This document shows positions 9,601 through 16,087 of a stretch of DNA of 20,671 bases, in pieces. The notes below the pieces were generated by a model. That model did no database searches and had not been told where the DNA came from. It saw only the letters and a list, made by a program, of their open reading frames with translations. Within the stretch, counting starts at the first letter, position 1. Every line of letters begins with the position of its first letter. The translations under genes and the position numbers were made by a program. The DNA is taken from NCBI GenBank assembly GCA_002887195.1, contig PJAB01000791.1, forward strand, positions 1 to 20,671. Reading direction: 5' to 3'. The DNA comes from Chrysochromulina parva. Its lineage: Eukaryota; Haptophyta; Prymnesiales; Chrysochromulinaceae.

Positions 9601-10508
9601 GACGAGGGCGAGTCGGAGCTCGATCGGCTGCATGGCGGGGTGGCGAGAGCGCTGTGGTGAGCACTTGCATGCAAGGAGAGGGCGAGCCGGAGCTCGATCG
9701 GCTGCATGGCGGGGTGGCGAGAGCGCTGTGGTGAGCACTTGCATGCAAGGCAGGTCATCAGTGGCATCCAACGCACCTGCATCAGCTCCCTCAGGGTCTT
9801 CTTTTGGAGCAGCGGCGCGTCCGACACGCCGCACACGAGCCGCTCCGATGCGCAGTACGCCGCCAGCGAGAGCAGTAGCTTGTGGCCCACGTGAAGGTAG
9901 TCAAACGTGCCCCCCACGCACACGTGAGAGCACATCGGTGCCGGCGCGTTGAGGTCGCCGTCGCCGTCGATGGTGGCGGCGGTGGCGGCGGCGCCTGCGC
10001 CGGCCGCTGTGCCGCCATCGGGCGGTGGCAGCCACGTGCTGCTCGCGTCGGCGAGCGCGGCCACCTCGACGGTGACGAAGCCGAGAGGGGGCAGGTCGAG
10101 CGCCTTGCGTGCCGCGTTGATGGCCTCGAGCTCCTCTTCCTCCTCGGGCTTGCCGATGAGGGCATCGAGCTCGGGCGCGCCCGGGCCGATGTCGCTCGAC
10201 GCGCACGGCAGCAGCACGCGCACGTCCAGCGCGGGCTGCGTCCGCGCCACGTGCTGGTAGACCCAGTGCAGCTTCGCGTGCACTTCCGAGATGCTCAGTA
10301 GCTGCCAGTCTCCGCGCAGTGCCACGTACAGGCGGCGGTGCGCGAGCGCGGCCGATGCGGTGAGCTGCGCCTGCGCCTCGCGCGGCAGCGAGAGTGGCAG
10401 GCGCACGAGCGCGGACGGAGGCCGCGCAGGCGTCGAGAGCGAGGGCGCATCATCCAGCGCAAGGTCGTGGCCGCCGGAGGCTATGGACGAGGGGGTCGTC
10501 GAGACCAT
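6668..10508 (-). CDS. COASY: Bifunctional CoA synthase (PPAT + dephospho-CoA kinase) fused to an HD-superfamily phosphohydrolase-like domain
   Basis: Nine exons (minus strand, in order): 10508-9777, 9627-9544, 9192-8941, 8871-8798, 8633-8095, 8009-7709, 7540-7365, 7181-7012, 6865-6668; 2526 nt, 841 residues; every junction keeps frame. Residues about 195-356 are phosphopantetheine adenylyltransferase (VGGTFDYLHVGHK, LREELMQ-like ELMQPIELR, KPSIKLEL, DGYGPA...AIVVSAET). EEDKVSS resembles the linker of animal COASY. Residues about 391-600 are dephospho-CoA kinase (P-loop GLTGGIASGKS 394-404, LAHEAYQPGTP, DGTIDRKALGALVF, NGLSTEQAEARI). Residues about 625-841 match a COG4339-like HD family (WYHSMEHV, FFHDAVYD, NEMRSAEMW, FLDADIAVLG). 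Exon 8009-7709 encodes both the kinase end and the HD start, so the fusion is not a gene-model artefact. The first in-frame ATG is 10508; the frame is open for some distance upstream. The kinase has a doubled ELAGEM segment after the P-loop. It performs the last two steps of CoA synthesis; the HD role is unknown. Confidence 0.9.
6866..7011 (-). repeat. COASY intron 8 with CATCAGTGGC array and two exon 9 copies
   Basis: Phase 0, 146 nt. The intron starts GTGCGCCTCGAGTCTGCGC, a copy of exon 9 start (GTGCGCCTCGAGTACGCG); another copy (GTGTGCCTCGAGTACGTG) lies at about 6909-6927. About five and a half CATCAGTGGC units occupy 6931-6986. Splicing gives AEYARQ|VRLEYAW, as expected for the HD family. 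Confidence 0.85.
7182..7364 (-). repeat. COASY intron 7, 90-bp higher-order repeat
   Basis: Phase 1, 183 nt. It starts with a copy of exon 8 start (GTGCATGCGCGACGAAACTC versus GCACAGCGACGAACCTC), then five AGGTCATCAG-type units, then a second copy of the exon start with its own CATCAG acceptor, then five more units and the true acceptor. The offset between the two acceptors is 90 bp (7181 versus 7271). Confidence 0.85.
7541..7708 (-). repeat. COASY intron 6 with degenerate AGGTCATCAG array
   Basis: Phase 2, 168 nt. It starts GTACGTGATT and exon 7 starts GTACCACTCG, so the shared flank is only GGTAC. The body is a degenerate 10-bp array (plus strand AGGTCATCAG, AGGCCATCA and similar, about 7555-7690). 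Splicing gives CRW|YHSMEHV, building the first HD-family histidine motif. Confidence 0.8.
8010..8094 (-). repeat. COASY intron 5 with 11-bp array
   Basis: Phase 1, 85 nt. Donor GTAATTGCCTCT mirrors exon 6 start GTAATGGCCTCT. The body is repeats of an 11-bp unit, AATGCAATCAG on the plus strand, about 8022-8090. Splicing gives LASR|NGLSTEQ in the kinase domain. Confidence 0.8.
8634..8797 (-). repeat. COASY intron 4 with TGCAATCAG-type array
   Basis: Phase 2, 164 nt. The intron begins GTGCCGGCGCACTTTCGAAC, nearly identical to exon 5 start (GTGCCGGCGCACTCCCGAAC). The remainder is an 11-12 bp array; on the plus strand the unit reads CATGCAATCAG or CATGCACTCAG (about 8640-8780). Confidence 0.85.
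8872..8940 (-). other. COASY intron 3, duplication-flanked, carries the conserved element
   Basis: Phase 0, only 69 nt. The first 26 nt of the intron are a copy, one mismatch, of the first 26 nt of exon 4 (both begin GTGAGCT and include ACGGACGCACGGCGCGC). Between the two copies lies the element core (8892-8906 antisense as written) followed by GTCCCTCAG. Splicing gives EEDK|VSSTDARRAQ. Confidence 0.85.
9193..9543 (-). repeat. COASY intron 2 with CATCAG-type arrays
   Basis: Phase 0, 351 nt, placed by joining KPSIKLELSALQ to DGYGPATRDG, which follows the COASY family order. As written on the plus strand it holds six AGCTCATCAG units then five CGCTCATCAG units (about 9245-9360), followed by a GGCCATCATCA-type array (about 9378-9515). 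In the transcribed sense each unit carries CTGAT. A perfect 18-bp palindrome lies at the donor (9525-9542). Confidence 0.85.
9628..9776 (-). repeat. COASY intron 1 with 74-bp tandem duplication
   Basis: A phase 0 intron that starts GTGCGTTGG and ends GCCATGCAG. A 74-bp unit at 9604-9677 is repeated at 9678-9751. Each unit holds the element core (9657-9671 and 9731-9745, antisense as written), a complete acceptor, and a copy of the start of exon 2. The intron therefore contains a decoy acceptor plus decoy exon start 74 nt upstream of the used one. Confidence 0.85.
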
Positions 10509-10794
10509 GACTTGGGTTTGGCGTGGCGTTATGGGAGGGCCTGTCGAGGTGGCGCTCCTGAGCACGAGCAGGAGGGATGCCAAAAGCGGCGTCGTCGTCG
10601 CGCTGGCAGCCTCGGAGCCGAGCTCCGAGGGGGCAGGCTCCTTAGATGAAAAACACGGCCGATTTCCGTGTGAACGTTGGTGCCTTGGCGAAAAAGTATC
10701 AGCTCGATTGGGTCAAGTTCCACAAGTACGAGGGGAGTCGAACTTGAACGGCTCTTTTGGGCGTCCTTGTTTTGGGCGAACCCTGTGAGGGCAC
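10509..10794. promoter_or_regulatory. Divergent intergenic region between COASY and the WW gene
   Basis: About 286 nt separate the COASY ATG (minus) from the WW-protein ATG (plus), so both promoters or 5' UTRs must lie here unless upstream exons exist. The minus-strand frame stays open upstream of the COASY ATG without another ATG. No TATA box or other clear element was recognised. Confidence 0.35.
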
Positions 10795-12066
10795 ATGGTG
10801 GAAGCCGAGTGTGCCGCGCACACTTGGCAGGTGCGCACGACGCCCGAGGGCAAGAAGTTTTACTTCAACAAGGTGACCAAGAAGCGCGTGTGGAAGCGAC
10901 CTCCGGAGATGGCTGAGGCGGAAGAAGTTACTCACCATCTGACGGCTATGAAAGAGGACTTGGCCACCTGCCCTTCCTCTCCCAAATCGTCGCACAGCCT
11001 TGATCAGCAGCAGGGTGGTTGCGACGCCGATAGCGGCCGCGGCATTGCTCCGGATGTGGGTGACATCCCCGACACTGGTGCGAGCAGCAGCGGCCTGATG
11101 CAGGATGAGGACGGCTTCTGGGTGCGCACGGATAGCCTCGAGGATGAGTATCTGACCTTCACGCCGGCCATCTCTGTCGTCATCAAGGACACAGCTGTCT
11201 CCGTGGACCCGAAGCAGCTTCGGCAAGCGGTGGAGTCGCTCCAGATGGCGCTTCCGCCCGTGCCACCCCCCGCAGGTCGGCGTCCCCGCGCATCCCAGGC
11301 GCAGTCCCGGGCGCCCCCTGGCACCGCCCCCTCGCAGCCGGCCTCGATCAGACGGACGTCGCTGCAGCCACCCGCTGCTTCGAAGCCGCTGCCGTCCCGT
11401 GGCAAATGCAGCAGCACAACTCAAGGCAACAGTCTCGGCGGCGGCAACAGTAGCGGCGGCGGTGGCAGCAGCGGCGGCGGCGGCAGCAGCGGCGACGGCG
11501 GCAGCAGCGGCGGCAGCAGTAGTAGCATCGCTGCCATCCCAACGGCCTCTGCAGCACCATCGCACCCGCCGCCACCGCCCGAGGCTTCTTTGCCACCGCC
11601 TCCGGCTGCATCCTTCTTCACCACCACCACATCGAGCACGCTCGACAAGCTGGCAAGGCTGCCCGACCCCACTGTCCCCACAGAGCGCCCTGGTGAGCGC
11701 CGCCGTCGCACGGCGGCGATGGAGGCATACCTGGCGTCCATCGCGGCACAGGCCGCGCAAACCGCTCAGGCTGCGCAGGCGGACTTGAGCAACGAGGGCC
11801 GGACGGCGTGCCCGCCCACATCCGCGTCGGCGCCCGCGCCGGCATCCAAGCCCGCGCCTGCGCCGGCATCCACGCCCGCGCCCGCGCCGGCATCCACGCC
11901 CGCGCCTGCGCTCGCGGCGCCATCCGCGCCGAGGCCCGCGCCGAAGCCTGAGCCCGCGCCGTCTGTATCGGCACGGCCACGGGCTCACGCCGTCGCCACG
12001 CCAGCAGTGGCGCCCGTCAGCGCCCAGCCGCCCGCGGCTGTGGAGGAGGATGATGAGTGGCTCTGA
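10795..12066 (+). CDS. WW-domain protein with Ser/Gly- and Pro/Ala-rich low-complexity tail
   Basis: A single-exon 423-residue protein. A WW domain lies at residues about 7-38: W11, the aromatic block FYFN at 22-25, W33 and P36-P37, with the usual 22-residue spacing between tryptophans. WW domains bind proline-rich peptides. The rest is mostly disordered: an acidic region with TDSLEDEYLTFTP, proline-rich patches, a GGGSS run (nt about 11435-11530), PPPPPEA, a basic/alanine segment GERRRRTAAMEAYLASIAAQ, and PAPAPAST repeats (nt about 11826-11960) before EEDDEWL. The proline-rich tail could bind its own or a partner's WW domain, an inference. WW proteins of this kind occur in splicing and transcription, but nothing here fixes a function. 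Confidence 0.75.
   Translation: MVEAECAAHTWQVRTTPEGKKFYFNKVTKKRVWKRPPEMAEAEEVTHHLTAMKEDLATCPSSPKSSHSLDQQQGGCDADSGRGIAPDVGDIPDTGASSSGLMQDEDGFWVRTDSLEDEYLTFTPAISVVIKDTAVSVDPKQLRQAVESLQMALPPVPPPAGRRPRASQAQSRAPPGTAPSQPASIRRTSLQPPAASKPLPSRGKCSSTTQGNSLGGGNSSGGGGSSGGGGSSGDGGSSGGSSSSIAAIPTASAAPSHPPPPPEASLPPPPAASFFTTTTSSTLDKLARLPDPTVPTERPGERRRRTAAMEAYLASIAAQAAQTAQAAQADLSNEGRTACPPTSASAPAPASKPAPAPASTPAPAPASTPAPALAAPSAPRPAPKPEPAPSVSARPRAHAVATPAVAPVSAQPPAAVEEDDEWL
11435..11960 (+). repeat. Coding low-complexity repeats in the WW gene
   Basis: Two GC-rich coding repeats: a GGC/AGC-rich stretch encoding Gly/Ser at about 11435-11530, and a roughly 30-bp degenerate repeat containing GCGCCGGCATCCA at about 11826-11930 encoding Pro/Ala/Ser. 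Both keep the frame. Confidence 0.7.
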
Positions 12067-12232
12067 TCAATGCGTGTTCCTGTAGCGGTCAGTAGTTATA
12101 TGTGAGTAGTTATGTGTGAGGACAGCCTGGAACCCTCTTAGACGTCCTTCTATTCTGGAACTGGCTATTTACTTTTCCATTCACAGGAACTGTCATAGCG
12201 TGAAACGCCTTTTAACATGCTGTGAAAACAGA
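12067..12232 (+). other. Short intergenic / 5' UTR segment
   Basis: 166 nt, more AT-rich than the flanks, with a doubled AGTTATRTGTGAG at about 12093-12119. It separates two genes on the same strand and presumably holds the 3' end of one and the 5' UTR of the other. Confidence 0.4.
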
Positions 12233-13303
12233 ATGGCCGCCTCATCCTCAGCCGATGGTGGAAGGACCGCCGCCGACGTGTGGAAGAACCTCGTCTCCGT
12301 GCCGACGCGCGCCCTGTGCAAGCGTCACATGCGGGCGACGGCGTGCGACAAGGCGCACGTGCAGGCCATCCTGCATGAGTACAAGCGCTTCCTCGTGCTC
12401 AAGGTGCTCGCAGCTGACTTTGAGGACACGGCGCTCGCAGCGCCGCCGGCCGTGCTGCAGATGTGGGAGGCGCACGTGCTCGACACGGCCGCCTACGCGG
12501 AGAGCTGCCACGTCGTGTGTGGCCAGATGGTCCACCGGTCGCCGGACGTGGACGAGGACACGGACGCGGCACGACGCTCGCGCCGCTGCCACCTGTCGCT
12601 CGTGCTCTACCGCAAGCACTTTGGTGAGCCGCCGCCGAAGGAAGTGTGGTACTTTGGCGAGCTCGCGGCACTCAGCCCAGACGAGGCAGCGCGCCTCGAG
12701 GACGAGGCGCCCGCCGCGAAGCGGCGGCGCGCGGGCGGCGGCGCGGCGCAGTCGATCGGCGTGTCCGTGCAGGCGCCGTTCCTGGCACTCCGATCGTTCA
12801 CCATCAGCGCCGACGCAAGCATCGGCCAGCTCTTCGACGAGTTCGTGCGAGCCAGCGGCGCAAACCACCTGGTCGCCGGCCGGCGCACGCAAGCTCCTCC
12901 AACGACGCGGTTGCGACTGGATAGCACGTGGCTTCACGATCTGCAGACGTTGCGCGACGTCGGGTGCCGCGAGGGCTCCGTGGTTATGGTGGCGGTGCCC
13001 CAGGAGCGTCGCTCCCGCGAGGAGCTGTGCCTGACCGTCAGGGATGCCAAGGCGGGGGATACGGCCACCATCTTCATACGCCCAGCGGACGGCATGCTCG
13101 CGCTCATGCAGGCTGCTCAGGACACGCTCGGCGTGCCCGTTGACTGCCAGACTCTCATCTTCAAAGGACGCGTGCTCAGTGCCGCCGAGACCGTTGAGGC
13201 GTGCGGCCTCGTCGATGGAAGCACCGTGCACCTCGCCATAGGCAAGCGGCGCCAAAAGGAGGCGCAACTCAGTCCAGGCGGCACGTGGCGCATCCCTGAC
13301 TAA
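12233..13303 (+). CDS. GRDP-like protein with two ubiquitin-like domains
   Basis: 356 residues from the first ATG in frame (12233); the frame is open upstream but has no ATG. Residues about 41-141 resemble the N-terminal region of glycine-rich-domain (GRDP-like) proteins: LHEYKRFLVLKV, then MWEAHVLDTAAYAESC, then HRSPD, then YRKHFGEPP. The usual WHxHxLDT tryptophan-histidine signature reads MWEAHVLDT, so the first histidine is replaced. A basic patch AAKRRR at about 161-166 could be a nuclear signal. Residues about 174-256 and 264-338 are ubiquitin-like folds (second: LIFKGRVLSAAETVEACGL, typical of the ubiquitin core). Neither ends in a processable Gly-Gly, so they are probably fixed interaction domains. 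A link to ubiquitin-dependent processes is inferred only from these folds. Confidence 0.7.
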   Translation: MAASSSADGGRTAADVWKNLVSVPTRALCKRHMRATACDKAHVQAILHEYKRFLVLKVLAADFEDTALAAPPAVLQMWEAHVLDTAAYAESCHVVCGQMVHRSPDVDEDTDAARRSRRCHLSLVLYRKHFGEPPPKEVWYFGELAALSPDEAARLEDEAPAAKRRRAGGGAAQSIGVSVQAPFLALRSFTISADASIGQLFDEFVRASGANHLVAGRRTQAPPTTRLRLDSTWLHDLQTLRDVGCREGSVVMVAVPQERRSREELCLTVRDAKAGDTATIFIRPADGMLALMQAAQDTLGVPVDCQTLIFKGRVLSAAETVEACGLVDGSTVHLAIGKRRQKEAQLSPGGTWRIPD

Positions 13304-13731
13304 ATAGCTAGAAACACGCCGCCGCACGAAATGGCAGCGTACACCTGGTGAGGGGTTACCCAGCAGGCATAATGAGCGTGTACGGTGTTCCCTGACTGAT
13401 CAGCACAAGTGTAATTCGACAGCTTTGATCAGTGATACGCGGGGAAGTCGACAGCGTGTATATTTCGAACTCGAATTTCGAACACCCAGGGCGAACGGCA
13501 AACGCCACCGGCACGCTCCCGCCGGCGGCTCGCACGGGCTCCGCTCAGCCCCCGTCCGACCGCGCAGCGGCACCGGCTAGGCGCTAGCGCACCAGACGGG
13601 GAACATATGATGATTGCATATGCACCCTGCGTTACACCCTGCACTGTTGAGCTCCTGTGCTCGACTCCCCGCAGATTTCTCGCATCTCGGATCTCGGCCA
13701 TTAACCCAGCCATGCCGCGCTCTCAGCCAAC
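13304..13731. other. Intergenic region between convergent genes
   Basis: 428 nt between the stop codons of the GRDP-like gene (+) and the CHR transporter (-). It should hold both 3' UTRs and poly(A) sites. TGATCAG occurs twice (about 13397 and 13427), and there is a short AT-rich patch with TTTCGAACTCGAATTTCGAA. No gene was recognised. Confidence 0.5.
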
Positions 13732-15303
13732 TCAGGGGCGCGGATGCGTGAGGACGTACGGCACGCAGAGCGGCAGGCCGAGCAGCGCGCCGATCGCGAT
13801 GGTGGCTGGCGGGTTATACTTGGGTCCGAAGTTCTTGGGTCCGAAGAAGTTGTGAATGATGAAGGTCAGGAGCGTGATCGCGCGCTGTGGCGGCGTGCGC
13901 ACGACGTCGAACAGGGTAAACGCCGCCGCGATGACGAGGCCCGAAGCGGCCGCGTTCACACCCTTAAGGAAGGACTGGGTGCCTGGGTGGGTAGTCGCGA
14001 GTGCCCAAAACGGGAGCGCCGCGTAGATGAGCAGAAGCCCAGGAAGGAAGAGGCCGAACCACGCAATTATCGCGCCGAGCGGGCCCTGGTACACGCCGCC
14101 CAGGTAGGCGGCGAAGTTGAACATGGGACCGGGCATCGCCTGTGCGAAGGCGAAGCCCTGCAGGAACTGCACTTCGGACACAAATCTGGGCACGACCTCC
14201 GGCAGGAGCAGCGGGAGGACCACAGGGCCGCCGCCCCACACGAGAGACCCCGCCCGGTAGAAGCGCTCGAAGAGGTCGGCCCACCAGGGCGGCCCGAGCC
14301 CCTGCCAGAAAACCAGCCCGGCGAACAAAGCGATCCATGTAATTAGGCACAGCATTGCGAGAAAGTACGTGACTGGCTGGTCACGTACTGCGGCCGAAGG
14401 AGCCTTTGGAGGCTCCTGGCCACCTTGATCGGCAAGGAGGCCAGCACGCGCCCAGAACGCCTTGAAACGACCCTGGGACGCCTGCACGCACCCCGCGACG
14501 AATAGCGAGAGCGGAAGCACCCATGGAATGTCCGGTGCGAGCAGGTTCGCGGCTGCCGCGAGCGCGTTGAGCCAGCGCGTCAGAGGCTCGCTCGCGAGCT
14601 TGGCCGACAGGTCGAGGGCAGCCTTGATTGCGATGGAGACCGCGGCCGCGGCGAGACCCATCTGGACTCCCTGGAGCGTCGCTTCCATCTCCGGGGCCAT
14701 CGAGACCTCCGACGCATAAAAAAAGATGCAACCGAGGATCGCCATCGTCGTCGTTGCGATGAGCGAGAAGCAAATGAAGGCGACGAGACCGCCGGAAACT
14801 CCGCCCATCAGGATACCCATCGCGATCGCGAGCTGCGTCGACGACGGGCCGGGCAGGGCCTGCGTGAGAGCGAACAGCGACGCGAACGCCGCGTCGTCCA
14901 GCAACTCTGGCCGCCATGTCTGCACCTGGAAGAGCGCGACGTGCGCGGGCGGCCCGCCGAAGGCGATGGCGCCCAGAAAGAGGAAGCGCTTGGCGATGAC
15001 TGTGAGTGGCACCTGTCCTGCGCTTCGAGTGGCAGAGTACCAGAGCCAACCCCTCCGGGCGGTGGCAACGGCAGGGGCGGTGGCAGTGGCGCGGGCGGCA
15101 GCCTCAGTATCGGCGGGAGACGCATCGGGCTCCAGAGCTTTTCCTGCTTCTACATTGGCCAAGTGTTGCCTCTCCACGGTCTCTTCGGCCGTATTTGCGG
15201 AGGCGAAGCGTGTGGGGAGGAATTCAGGGAGCGGCGGCGGAGATGCTGCTGGCGAAGGGGGCGCAGGCTGGAAGGAGTCGGCCATATTCCAAGTTCGAGA
15301 CAT
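13732..15303 (-). CDS. Chromate-type (CHR family) transporter, two-domain form
   Basis: A single-exon 523-residue membrane protein from the ATG at 15303; the frame extends upstream only through non-ATG codons, and ATG 15285 is an alternative start. After a roughly 95-residue Pro/Ala-rich hydrophilic N-terminus come two homologous halves. The first carries FGGPPAH (about 115-121), ALTQALPGPSSTQLA (about 145-160) and GGVSGG. The second carries GGGPVVLP (about 357-364), FAQAMPGP (about 386-393) and AAYLGG. These are the CHR-family signatures repeated in each half. Many hydrophobic segments are visible (CFSLIATTTMAILGCIFFYA, AIIAWFGLFLPGLLLIYAAL). Family members are anion transporters linked to chromate efflux or uptake related to sulfate; the substrate here cannot be told. 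The gene is divergent from ClpS with 245 nt between start codons. Confidence 0.88.
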   Translation of the reverse strand: MSRTWNMADSFQPAPPSPAASPPPLPEFLPTRFASANTAEETVERQHLANVEAGKALEPDASPADTEAAARATATAPAVATARRGWLWYSATRSAGQVPLTVIAKRFLFLGAIAFGGPPAHVALFQVQTWRPELLDDAAFASLFALTQALPGPSSTQLAIAMGILMGGVSGGLVAFICFSLIATTTMAILGCIFFYASEVSMAPEMEATLQGVQMGLAAAAVSIAIKAALDLSAKLASEPLTRWLNALAAAANLLAPDIPWVLPLSLFVAGCVQASQGRFKAFWARAGLLADQGGQEPPKAPSAAVRDQPVTYFLAMLCLITWIALFAGLVFWQGLGPPWWADLFERFYRAGSLVWGGGPVVLPLLLPEVVPRFVSEVQFLQGFAFAQAMPGPMFNFAAYLGGVYQGPLGAIIAWFGLFLPGLLLIYAALPFWALATTHPGTQSFLKGVNAAASGLVIAAAFTLFDVVRTPPQRAITLLTFIIHNFFGPKNFGPKYNPPATIAIGALLGLPLCVPYVLTHPRP

Positions 15304-15548
15304 ATTCGAGCCTGTTTGATGGGGTGCGTGCGTACTTGCTCGTGCAGCGTCCTGGACGCGACACCGAGAAGCCCCGCGGTCGGCACCGGAAGCCCCGCCC
15401 AAATTTGGAGCATCCGAGCTCCAAAATCTCCGCCGAAGGCTAAGGCCACTATCGATGCTCTCGAAAGGTGTTCCTCAAAATGGGGTGCACACCCGCGCAC
15501 GCTCAAGTAAGTTGAGGAATTCGTGTTGAGGAGAATCCTCGTGGATGG
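15304..15548. promoter_or_regulatory. Divergent promoter region, CHR transporter and ClpS
   Basis: 245 nt between two divergent start codons, so both promoters probably share it. No TATA-like or other known motif was recognised; the function rests on position alone. Confidence 0.35.
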
Positions 15549-16001
15549 ATGCGCTTCCCCCAACTCGCCCCGACGCTGTGCTGCGCGCTGCAGTTTCCGA
15601 ACGTGCCGTTTGCAATTTTGCGATCACCGGCCGTACGAGCATGCGATGCCACCGAGAGCTCGACGGCAGCGAGCTTGAACGAGCCCGTGCTCATCCTTCC
15701 CAGCGGCGGAGTCTACGCCGCCGCGGAGGTTGCGACGGACAGCGAGGTGAAGAGCGCCTCGGAGGAGTACAGCGTGTTCCTGATGAACGACGGCTTCAAC
15801 ATGCGCGAGTACGTGTCGCGCGTGCTCATGATGGTGTGCTACGTCGACGAGGCAAGGGCCGAGAGGATCATGATGGAAGCGAACTGGGAATACCAGGCGT
15901 GCGTGGGAACGTACGAGCGGCCGGTTGCACAGCACGTGCTCGATGGGCTGCGAAAGGCTGGGCTCGAAGCGGCTATGGCCCCATCCAGCGATTTGGTCTG
16001 A
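15549..16001 (+). CDS. clpS: ClpS-like N-degron adaptor protein with altered pocket
   Basis: 150 residues. The core at about 73-145 follows the ClpS fold order: YSVFLMNDGFNMREYVSRVL, then DEARAERIMMEANWEYQA, then CVGTYERPVAQHVLDGLRKAGL. ClpS hands N-end-rule substrates to a Clp-type AAA unfoldase in bacteria and plastids. Bacterial ClpS has Asn-Asp-Asp in the first motif and a His in VHYQG that contact the substrate's N-terminus; here the motif reads NDG and the aligned position of the His is Asn (ANWEYQ). Substrate choice may therefore differ, or the protein may bind something else. The first about 70 residues are weakly conserved and could include a targeting peptide, but no clear signal peptide is seen. 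An overlapping ATG at 15545 is in another frame. The next gene on the same strand encodes an AAA protein. Confidence 0.75.
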   Translation: MRFPQLAPTLCCALQFPNVPFAILRSPAVRACDATESSTAASLNEPVLILPSGGVYAAAEVATDSEVKSASEEYSVFLMNDGFNMREYVSRVLMMVCYVDEARAERIMMEANWEYQACVGTYERPVAQHVLDGLRKAGLEAAMAPSSDLV

Positions 16002-16087
16002 CCCTGCTGCTTCTCGTCGGTTGCGGCATCGGCCCTGTCCTCGGCTGGTCTGGCGGCGGAGGCGGCCGCGTAGGCAACGTCGTCGGC

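Noticed and set aside
10699..11988. Minus-strand open frame of 429 codons opposite the WW gene
   Set aside because: It is Arg/Gly/Ala low complexity produced by GC-rich sequence; the plus strand holds a clear WW domain.
12248..13327. Minus-strand open frame of 359 codons opposite the GRDP-like gene
   Set aside because: No family features, while the plus strand shows two ubiquitin-like domains.
13429..13713. Small minus-strand open frame between convergent genes
   Set aside because: Low-complexity Arg/Ser/Gly content, no recognisable motif, and its position fits 3' UTR sequence.
15303..15402. Longer N-terminus of the CHR transporter from 15402
   Set aside because: That start is a TTG codon; the first in-frame ATG is at 15303.
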